Shown here piece after piece: positions 15,850-64,000 of a stretch of 64,000 nucleotides of DNA. The position numbers and the translations under genes are program-made. This stretch comes from Brachyhypopomus gauderio (taxonomy: Eukaryota > Chordata > Actinopteri > Gymnotiformes > Hypopomidae). The stretch lies in contig NC_135226.1 of NCBI RefSeq assembly GCF_052324685.1, positions 17,261,884-17,325,883 on the forward strand, in the 5' to 3' direction. The stretch's first letter is position 1. Every line of letters begins with the position of its first letter. Under the pieces are notes generated by a model. The model worked only from the letters and a program-made list of their open reading frames with translations. It was not told the origin of the DNA and ran no database searches.

Positions 15850-17490
15850 AAATTGTGAAATATCCTCATCTCTTCTGTTGACCCTGCTAATTAATTATAG
15901 GTGTTATTTTATTGTTATTTAATTTCTTACTGTATAAAATTATTTCACCTGTTTTCATCAAAGTTTGTGGTAGTTAAGACATTGTGTGGTTTTACAGTAT
16001 AACCAATTTTCATGAAGTATGTGTTGTCTTTAAATCCATTAAATGAACAAAGCTCAGGAAATGTAGTTCACATCAGCACAGCAATGTACAGACATATGTA
16101 TAATTACAGAATGATGTTGACTGGTGAGTTGTAGACCACCATCAGGAGGCTCTACAATGTTCATGACTTTGGATACAACCACAGGCCTTGTGTTTTCTTA
16201 CTTAACTGGACAGAAAACAGCAACAGTGAATCATATCAGCATGAAACTTTAGGCATGTGTTTGGATTAAAGCACTAGTGATACCTTTTGAATCTGACCCT
16301 GATCCTGGGTACAATTAGGTACTGCAGTACCCTGTCAGCTTTTTAAATCAGGCAGCTTTGAATGTTTCCAAGTTGGACACTAAAAAGGTTCAAAGATCAA
16401 ACTCCTTTGCAAATATAATTAATGTTAAAAAGTGCAACTTTCAAGTTATTATGATTTGTTTAAAATATATGACTTTACTATTCAAGGGTCAGAAGGTCAA
16501 ACATTATATCTTTCGAGACTTTGTGCTCAAACACCAAATTAAATTTTTTCCTTAATTCTTCATTGTTTCATCATTCATCATATGAAGACCATTAAGAGAC
16601 GTAGATGAATGCAGAGACTTAGATTAATGCATCTTCTACCCTGTGGTCCCATGAGGCCTGAATTGTGTTGATGAAGTACATTTTCATTATCAGCATAATA
16701 AGAGTTTGCTTTCTGTTGCTTATCTTCACACACCTCCTCCTTCAATTAACAGTGATACAATTATTCCGCATACATGGATATATTGAGCAAATCGATCTGT
16801 ATGTTTTATTTGCACATGGATTCACATTATCTGAATGTAATAAACGTGTGACAAAGTCAGGCAGCTGAATTGTACAGTCTCGGGGCCTTCGAAAAAAGGA
16901 GAGGGTCACTGGGTTAGGTGTAAATCCCAGAGGATTAGGATTAAAGTTATACTGTAACTTCCCACTGTGTGGGATTGACTTCCTTGAACTCTCTTCAATA
17001 AAGATGGATGGGCCATAGTTCAGGAAGAGAGAATGGGCTGAAGAAACCATGTTTGTAAGACAATTCAGACCTGCTTTGCGCTTTGACTTCCCCTGTGACC
17101 TCAGCTGGCCATATGGTGGTCTGAGTGAGAACGTCATATAGACGTGTGTCGATCGAGATGAGTTGAACTGTACAGCTCCGCTGTTGTAAACTTTGCTAGC
17201 ATGTTGATGCAACATTACTGATAAGTCCTAAAGATCTGGGAATAATTTGCAGCTCTCAGCTTCACTATTCATAATTGATCATATTGTGTAACTGCACACG
17301 ACAGGTATATTTTTAAGCCAGAAAAGTGCTGATGGCAAGAAAGGCATGTGTGTGTATATAAAGACATTACTGGGAGAATTATGGTATCTTGCTGACCTGT
17401 GTAAAGTTTCCTGACTGCATTTCTGTTTCTTACTGCTGAACTCTCTCAGATTAATCAGTTGAAAATAGAAGTAATACGTCACTGTTCTGT
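15850..17490. other. Intergenic DNA, no gene seen
   Basis: AT-rich. A 157-codon open frame on the minus strand (16742-17215) has no recognisable domain and no splice context; I treat it as chance. Confidence 0.5.
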
Positions 17491-17497
17491 GAATGTT

Positions 17498-17573
17498 TGA
17501 ATGTGTGTGGGTGTGTGTGTGTGAATGTGTGTGTGTGTGTGTGTGTGGGTGTGTGTGTGGGTGTGTGTGTGTG
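17498..17573. repeat. Impure (GT)n
   Basis: GT-rich tract with GAAT and GGG interruptions. Confidence 0.9.
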
Positions 17574-17825
17574 TTCCCAGTTCTCTGGCAGGTTATTTTT
17601 TGCTTTCTGCTGCCTCAGCACCTGACTGCACATCTGGGGACCTCCCAAAGTCCCATTAAAACACTTATACACACACACACACCACAAACACACACAACAT
17701 ATTTGTGAAAAGTTGGAGAACAATTGATGTTTAGTGACCCATACCCTGCAACTTCAGACCAGTATACACCAGTCAACTTACCCCATCTTCATACACATCA
17801 GCAACTCCTCCCCTGTAGACAGGGT

Positions 17826-17935
17826 GACTGGAAGGGAAGAAGATGAATGTCTGATCATCTCAGATGTTCAGCTGCTTCTGAGGAGGCAACACAGGAACAA
17901 TAGACTCTTTAGATCATAATAATCATAATCTAAAT
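17826..17935. repeat. Dispersed repeat, copy A
   Basis: ACTGGAAGGGAAGAAGATGA starts a segment of about 105 bp that recurs at 22386-22505, both ending in GATCAT-AATCAT. Family unknown. Confidence 0.75.
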
Positions 17936-17943
17936 AATCAGCT

Positions 17944-18004
17944 ATACAACACCATACTATATACTATACTATATACCATACTATATACTATACTATATAC
18001 TATT
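17944..18004. repeat. (TATAC)n-type repeat
   Basis: ATACTATACTATATAC motif repeated over 60 bp. Confidence 0.85.
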
Positions 18005-18033
18005 TTTACTGTAGAGTTTGGGAACTGAAATAT

Positions 18034-18035
<2 letters not shown>

Positions 18036-18084
<49 letters not shown>
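18036..18084. repeat. (GT)n microsatellite
   Basis: About 24 dinucleotides. Confidence 0.95.
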
Positions 18085-18090
<6 letters not shown>

Positions 18091-18320
18091 TATTTGTATG
18101 GATATCTCCCTATCAGCTACTCCACCCTCTCCTGTAGATAGGCTGTGCAGTAGATGACTTAGTAGAGGAAGGTGCTTTGAATGACAAAGTCATAAGTTGG
18201 ACTCCCAGACAGCATAAATACTCTAATACTGACAAATATATTTTGGATCGATTTGGATCAGAGTGTCTGTGAATGCTACAAATGTAATGTACTTATCCCC
18301 TTTAACTTAGTCCCCGACCA

Positions 18321-18322
<2 letters not shown>

Positions 18323-18405
<83 letters not shown>
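18323..18405. repeat. (CA)n microsatellite
   Basis: About 41 dinucleotides. Confidence 0.95.
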
Positions 18406-18407
<2 letters not shown>

Positions 18408-19668
18408 GTAATATATCTCTAGTTCTCCCACCCACAGATGACTCAGTCCACAAACATACATACCACCATTTATACCCTGCTTACGTAAGTGGAGTATCCA
18501 GAAGGAGTGCTGGTTGTAGTCATACCACATTTAAGAGTATGATGTAATTGCATTTAAAGCACTAGGTATGAGGTAGCATATACAAGCACACACCTGAGAT
18601 ACGTGTTATGTTCCGTTGCCCGAGTAGCACGAGGCCTGTGTGCGTGTGTGACCTTTAGAATGTGCTGCTGCTTCACGTACTGTACTCGCACACAGGATCG
18701 TTGCAGCAAATTCTGGGCCCTGTACTCTCTCAATGTCAGCGGGCCCCTATAAATGCCAGTAAATGAGGCACATGAGCAAAATGGGCCCCTCTCCCTACTC
18801 GGGCCCTGGGTAGTCAGGTCCACCCCCCCCCCCCCCACTACCACACCCATGCTCGCACATTCTATGACCACGTATTGGAACACACCTTCTTTCGTAAATG
18901 TAAAAATATATTTCGTCAATTATTATTATTTTATTTTTTTTATCGAGCCCTGATGTAAAAATCCTGGATAAACGAAAGATGCATAAACAAATTAATTAGA
19001 TGTGCTATTCCACAGAGTATTCTCAATTCAGATTTTTCATTTTTTTTTAAATAGGCCTACATATTCATATACAAACTACTGATGTAAACATTTTAAACCA
19101 TAGCGCGTGAAGCACGCCTAATATGTGTGCTTCGTGTAATTCACTTTGTGACACCGAAGGCGACGGCATCGTTACTTTTTAATTTACAGGAAAATGACGC
19201 CACACCAGTCTGATACTCTCCGTCAGAGAAGCACGCGCAGGTTAAGAGTTAATCTACCCCAAAGTGCGCGCGCTCCATTTTTTTCACGAAAGCTGAAGGC
19301 TCGTGACGTCAGGGCAGTGCCTGCTACCGCCGGAGCTGCAGCACCACGAGAGAGAGGACAGCTCCCGAGAACGGCGCGCGGATACAGGTAAACGCACGAG
19401 CCCGGCCACACACACACACACAACCGAGCGTTCGTCTCGCTCTTGTTAACGGAAAATCACTCGCACACCACGAGCTCGCGCATGAAAGCTGTCTCACAGA
19501 GAATCTTATAATTGATTAACAGCTGTCCTCACGAGACGCGCCCGTTTGCAGCTCGAGCGACGCAAGTGGAAACGTATCGCGAGGAAAGCGACCGACACCA
19601 ACCGGGGCAGGTGCACTCACGCCAAACGTCATCGTCATCCTCCGTGATCGACAGCATCGCCGCGGGAG

Positions 19669-58670
<39,002 letters not shown>

Positions 58671-58689
58671 CTGCCCTCTGTATCTCTTA

Positions 58690-58724
<35 letters not shown>

Positions 58725-59606
58725 GCACACACACATGTAAACACACACACACAGCACCTCCTGGAACACCTCCTGGAGTAACAGCCACAAGAAAATCAAA
58801 AGGAGAAACCAACTGAGAAGAAAACGGCCCTCAAAGGGGGAAGAACCCGAGTCCTTTCCTGTGAATCTTAGAAAGAAAACAAAATAAAACTACTGTACTT
58901 CAAATCAGGACATTTTATGCAAAGCCTGCCGAGTGTGTGTCCGAGCCAAGTTCCCTCGGAGCTGAAACGATGGTGTGTGTGTGTGAGTGCGCGTGTGTAC
59001 GTTTGGAAGTCTAAGCTTTAAGCCATGTAGGAATTCTCATGTTTATTTATGAATGCAAATGCACTTTCACGCGCTTCTGTGTGTTGCTCCGATCATTATT
59101 ACCAATGGTTATGATCGATCGCCTCTCCTTTGTTTCCTCTAATCATTGGTGTGAATTTATTTAGGGGTGGGAGGAAAAGGAAGGGGATCTTTTAATTCTC
59201 TACTCTCTGATAGGCTGAAATAGCAAATTGTCTGTGCTGTGATTGGCTGAAGGTCTGTGTTGTGATCTTGGTGGAATTAAACTAATGATTTGAATAAGGT
59301 CATACATTAAGTGATCAAAGAAAGAGATATTCATGAAATCTACACAAAAAATTACATTTAACACAAAAATATTCTTTACATGGTGTGTGCGTGTGTGGGG
59401 GTGGATCTCCCCAAATAGCTTTCCACAAATAATACAGTCACAAATCTGTCATGTAACCTTCATTGTGTAGCAGTTGATAGGACGCTTTGGCAGCGATGGG
59501 GGTTATTTTAACAGCCGTATTTTCACAGAAACAACAAAATGAACTCTTGGATTCTCATGTATTCATTCTGGATGGTTTCTGATATTTTAATGCTTTTTGA
59601 AAATAT

Positions 59607-59650
59607 CCCTAACCCTAACCCTAACCCTAACACCCCCCCCCCCCCCCCCC
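59607..59650. repeat. Interstitial telomere repeat (CCCTAA)4 plus C18
   Basis: Four perfect CCCTAA units at 59607-59630, then CA and 18 consecutive C. Confidence 0.95.
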
Positions 59651-60113
59651 ATCCCATGTAGACTCATTCCACTGTGGCCCTAGACACTTTGCCTGCTCCT
59701 CTTTAATCCTGCATGGGTGTGTTTTGTGTCTGATCTCCTTGTGTGTGACCCCTGTGCCCCCCTTTGCCTTATAACTCCGTATCCGATCTCTCAGTTTGAG
59801 CTTGCTATATTTGACCCGTCTGTCTGATCTCACTCTGTCCGATATCATTGTATTTTATCCCTGTGTCTGATATCTCTGCGTATGATCCTTCTGTGCCTGA
59901 TCTCTGTCTGACCTCTCTTGAGTCTGATCTCTCTGTGTGGGCTCTAATGATTTTTAACACTTTCCCTCTGTGAGGGTTGTGTGTGTTATCCTGCCAAAAG
60001 CACAGACTGCCCTCACTCTGTCTCCACCGGACCGACCTTTCCCCTTTACCCTTTACCCTCCTCACCCGCCCCTCACCCTGATTCCACCAGATTGCCCTTA
60101 ACACCCTTCTCCC

Positions 60114-60153
<40 letters not shown>
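60114..60153. repeat. (CA)n microsatellite
   Basis: About 19 dinucleotides. Confidence 0.95.
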
Positions 60154-60157
<4 letters not shown>

Positions 60158-61168
60158 CATTCATTACATACATCCACTCATTTGCACAGAAATCAGCACA
60201 CATGCTAGTTCATGGCTCCCGACTTTCGTTAAGGACAGTAGGAGAGAAAGACAACCTTAAATTAGATTGGCCACTGAGGTCCAGCTCATGCCCATTTTCA
60301 GCCTTTCACTTCATTGGTCAGATACATGAATGAAAGAGCCAATTAGCAGTCTTTAGCCAATGAGGGTGGAGTTTGTGGAGTTTGAGAAGTCTTCCATTTT
60401 GAAGAGCACCAGCATCACCTACACAGGTCAGTGTTTTGGGACAAGGGGTCAAAGTGCGCGTCGTCATGACGCTGTGTGGGTGTCACTGGCTGGTAATTAA
60501 AGATGTCTGCCTGCATTTCAGAGAACTTTTTAGTTTTTGATTACTGCCTAAAGATAATCATCTTTTTGCTGAACTGGAATTTTTATTTGTGTTTGTTAAT
60601 GTTTGCACCTTAAATATGATTCATAAGACCCATAACGTAAATCGTTGTGTACAAAATGTTGCAAAAGATCAGCAGGTTGAAAAGATGATTTAAGCATTAA
60701 AAACAATGAAACCAAATCCCGGTGTGGCAATTTCTGATTCAACCACTTTTACTTATGCTCACACACATACACACACACACACACACACACTTTAATGAAT
60801 GTAATGGGTGCGAACACGGCACTGGTTACCCATGTCTGTGTTTCAGTCTGTGTTCCTCTCATAAAAGATGAAAACATAACCGTCAGGTTGACAAATACAG
60901 CTGTGTGTGTGTGTGTGTGAGAGAGAGACTTCTCAAGCTGGTATGACAGAAAGACTGAACACACAACCTTCTGCAGGTTTGAATCTGTGTGAACTTTAAT
61001 AATCTGTGCGAAGACGTTTTTTTTCCCCTAAGATATTTTTTGCAGTTCCTGAAATAGGTGATGCTGGTATGGAAACCGTCTGCCTGGCTGAAGTGAATCT
61101 TTCCTTTAAACTCCCTTCACTGTCTTGATGTTTTAAACCCCATGTAGTTCACTCTCTCTGTCTCTATC

Positions 61169-61169
<1 letters not shown>

Positions 61170-61225
<56 letters not shown>
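61170..61225. repeat. (CA)n microsatellite
   Basis: About 26 dinucleotides. Confidence 0.95.
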
Positions 61226-61228
<3 letters not shown>

Positions 61229-61619
61229 ACACACTATATTCTAACACTATTACTTTCTTAGTCTCTCCATTTTTCTTTTTTTTGTTCTAAATCTGTCTTT
61301 ATGCCTCTCTTTCTCTCTCTCACACACACACACACATACTCTTATTTCATTAGAGTGTTGGTATATTTGCTGTAAGTCATCACCAGGACTGACTCTCTGA
61401 CTTACTTCCAGAGGTGTTCTAAAAAAACACTCAGAGCAGAGTATGTAGGTTAGACATCTCTTCATAAATCACATGCAGATCATGCATCACCTAGACACCA
61501 CAATATAACAATATTACAAAAACAGAAGGCGTTTTAACCCCAGCTTCTCCACTGCATCTAATCCAGTTGAATTTATCCAGCTCTTAGCACAGAAGATCTT
61601 ACCATAAAGCGGTTCGGCA

Positions 61620-63570
61620 GCTTGGGACTTCAGTTCCCAGAATCTCCTAATGAAGGGGAGTTCACCTTACCATCATCCACCTATCAGGGACTGCTCTTCA
61701 GATCATCGATCCCCGAACTGAACGGTGTCGCCTGCTTGCCGGGGCGCAGCACAGACGAACGTCTCGGTGAGTGTGCGACCCGAAGGCCCTTTCTGCTCAA
61801 CACGTTGTCTGGCTGTCCAGTCTAACCTGCGTTTGAGTTCATCCTTCTTCCTCCTCCTTCCTCCTCCTCGCCAGGACTCCTTTTCCTGAGAGCAAGCTGG
61901 ATACTCTAGATAAGTGTTGAGGCTTTTTGTTACAGCATCTGATTTCTTTTTTATATAAATTCTACAGCGAGCACAGACCCAGCAAAGATTTTCCTTGTTG
62001 TATCATGGCGGACTGTCAAGGCATTAGATGGGCGAGTGATGTTTGGCCTTGTGTTCCTACACTCCCACATGAACCGCGTATTCCAGGCTTCAAGGTGGTT
62101 TTTTATCTTCTTCAGGAGGGCAGAGCATGCTGGGAAAGTTTCCGCCAAAGTTCCATCAGGGAGACCTGCGAACGCTCGGCCGCAGGCAGTGGGTTGGAGG
62201 AACAGGCGTTGCTTGTGACGTTTTCCCCGTGGTTTGAAGATGGTTTGAACCAAACTAACACGCAGGGATAAGGGAGCTGACGCTGGATTGGCCTCTCAAC
62301 CTGCCCGTTCGTTTAGATCTGCTGTTACAGAAACATAAACCCGGGAGACTTCAGCTATGACGTTTCCGTGCAGTGCGCTTTGCTTTATTCCTGAAGAGGC
62401 TTCCTGCCTCTGTGCCTGTACGGCGGTGGTGCAGCACATGTCATATGTGAATGTCAGATCCGCCCACAAAGATCGACGCTGCCACTCCCGGACAACTAAT
62501 GTGGTGAGTGTTCCTGCTGTCCGTCTCCTTGCACTGCCATAATGCCTCTGGTGGTTGACACCGGACCTGAGGGGAACCTCTTCCACACTTAACTGGTGGA
62601 TGAACTACAAACTCCTTTGGAGTCTCCAGAGATAACTTTGAGAGCAGCAGCCTTAGATGGAGGATCTTCAGTGTCTCAATCTCTTATAGGAGCAAACCGC
62701 AGACTTCCTGTTGATTTTAAGATTACTGTAGTTAGGAAAACATAATCCCTTGGCCATTTTCTGTTGTTTTGCGTAGCTCAAAAGGCAGTGACCGTCAAAA
62801 GGTCTTTGGCTTTAGACTCGATTCCCATTTCCTGGGTGTGATTACCTCTGGGAGGTTTTTAGCAAACACAATGCCACCCCGGTCTTATCCCGCCATCTAT
62901 ATGACTGCACAATTGAACTAGTAGGGAACGCTACAATACCCAAATGAGGAGGAATGGGGTATGGAGACCCATATCTAGAAGATGTTAGCTCAGGGTTTTG
63001 TTTGTTCTTCCAGGTCAGCTGTAGCCTTTGGTTTCTTCTTTGTTAAAAATAAAGACGGTGGGGTGGGTGGGTTTGGCTCCATACCTGGGTATTGATTCAC
63101 CAAAAAGTTTGCTTATCATCCCCCTCTCACTCCTGTCACTCTAGAACAGCTACCTCACTAGGGTATTCACTAAGCCTGACCTTAGGAATGTGTACAATGT
63201 AGTTCATATTCAAGAGCGAGGTGAATAGAAAGCAGCTTTTATCACCACTAGGGGGCGCTATGAATAAACTGTTTTGCCATTTGGCCTCAGCAGCACTCCC
63301 TCTGTGTTCCTGGCCTTAATGAATGACATCCTGAGAGATGTGATGATTTATAATAGCCTTCATCAATGACAATTTAGTCTACTCACCTTATTCTATTACC
63401 AATGTAGGACACATTCATCAGATACCGACTCATTTCCTTTCCAGTATTCTGTAAGTGTAAAAATGTGAGTTCCACATTAAGTTGGTGTCCTTCCAAGGGT
63501 GCATTGCTGTAGCGAGATTACCATGGATGACCTCAAAGTGGTGGAAATGACAAACTGGCTCAGGTTCACG
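61620..63570 (+). pseudogene. Ty3/gypsy retrotransposon relic (gag, protease and RT fragments)
   Basis: Order along the plus strand fits gag-pol. Gag-like: AAGSGLEEQALLVTFSPWF near 62.2 kb (family AAGSGWNEPALLTAF). Protease-like: LVVDTGPEGNLFHT then ALDGGSS near 62.55-62.67 kb (family LVDSGAAGNF...ALDGRP). RT: FFVKNKDGG near 63.04 kb, then VFTKPDLRNVYNVVHIQERG, RYE-TVLPFGLSSTPSVF and ALMNDILRDVM at 63.16-63.34 kb. Several stops and frameshifts make it dead. The leading GGGACTTCAGTTCCCAGAAT at 61.62 kb may be LTR or leader; no second LTR is seen before the window end. Confidence 0.8.
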
Positions 63571-64000
63571 TCAGGGAAGAAGTTGCTGAGGCTGGACTTG
63601 TACCTTTAGGGTGTATTTTAGGTAATCAGTCTCCCATGGCCCCATGGACTCTGGTGACATCTAACATCCTGGTGGTAGATGACTGTGAGGCAGTAACTGT
63701 CTGTGCTACTATGGTGAAACAAGGAATAAACGGACCATTATTGAGGGAGCCGTCATCCTACCCGCCAGGGGACGAGAATGGTTTTCCACCAGGGACTTCA
63801 GGAATGCTGGAGGGTGTGTTGGAAGTTCTGACCCAGATACATCGCCCTCAGAAGGGTTAATGAGGTCACCTAGCAGCTGGGTCCACCATCTTGGTAATGG
63901 GTCTCTCACACATTTCAAGTGTTTCTGTTGAAGCCTGTGATTCCAGGTCCACTAGATGAGGTCACACCAGAGGGGACAATACCGCCTGTTGAGATTCATG
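63571..64000. other. Unassigned sequence after the gypsy RT
   Basis: A 74-codon plus-strand frame (63636-63860) is not recognised. It may be more of the decayed element, or host DNA. Confidence 0.35.

Larger units (their letters stand above)
58671..61560 (+). other. fgf12 3' UTR and downstream DNA
   Basis: No coding signal is seen. An AATAAA is present near 58,883, but the true 3' end cannot be placed. The stretch contains (CA)n tracts at 60.11-60.15 and 61.17-61.22 kb, an interstitial telomere repeat at 59.6 kb and a pyrimidine-rich degenerate repeat (about 59.78-59.94 kb). Confidence 0.4.

Noticed and set aside
16742..17215. 157-codon minus-strand frame
   Set aside because: No recognisable domain, no promoter-like or splice context, and ordinary intergenic composition; best explained as chance.

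Overview
The window is vertebrate genomic DNA, almost certainly from a teleost fish. Three intron-containing genes encode proteins that align along their length with vertebrate PARL, MB21D2 and FGF12. The non-coding DNA is full of long (CA)n/(GT)n tracts, minisatellites, hAT and Tc1-like DNA transposons, a CR1/L2/Jockey-type LINE and a Ty3/gypsy relic, which is typical of fish. I cannot name the species; an otophysan such as a catfish, characin or knifefish would fit.

Layout. 1-1.9 kb: tandem repeats downstream of parl. 1.94-5.82 kb, minus strand: the complete parl gene, ten exons giving 352 aa with the rhomboid Ser/His dyad intact. 5.8-7.0 kb: a short divergent intergenic segment with a perfect NRF1-type palindrome. 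7.0-10.7 kb, plus strand: mb21d2 in two exons, with one extra G in a homopolymer that breaks the frame, followed by a long 3' UTR to about 12.97 kb that contains a minisatellite. 13-19 kb: intergenic DNA with LINE debris and diverged repeats. 19.1-58.7 kb, plus strand: fgf12 (an intracellular FGF homologous factor). Three alternative coding first exons, at 19.7, 35.0 and 44.7 kb, each lie in a CpG-rich block and end in the same splice phase. They feed four shared exons (45.8, 51.6, 57.9 and 58.5 kb). 58.7-61.6 kb: 3' UTR or downstream DNA with a short interstitial telomere repeat. About 61.6-63.6 kb: a decayed Ty3/gypsy element.

How the genes relate. parl encodes an inner mitochondrial membrane protease, mb21d2 a Mab-21/cGAS-fold protein of unclear chemistry, and fgf12 a modulator of voltage-gated sodium channels. 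They are neighbours rather than a pathway. From memory, MB21D2 and FGF12 are also close neighbours on human chromosome 3, so that part looks like old synteny.

The observations most worth following are: an fgf12 first exon whose leader resembles the FGF14 1B leader; the shared fgf12 exon 2, held between complementary (TG)23 and (CA)45 tracts that nearly touch both splice sites; two hAT-like insertions with readable 8-bp target duplications, one splitting a minisatellite and one splitting a (TA)n tract; and the mb21d2 frameshift. I found no prokaryotic-type system, CRISPR array or complete RNA gene.
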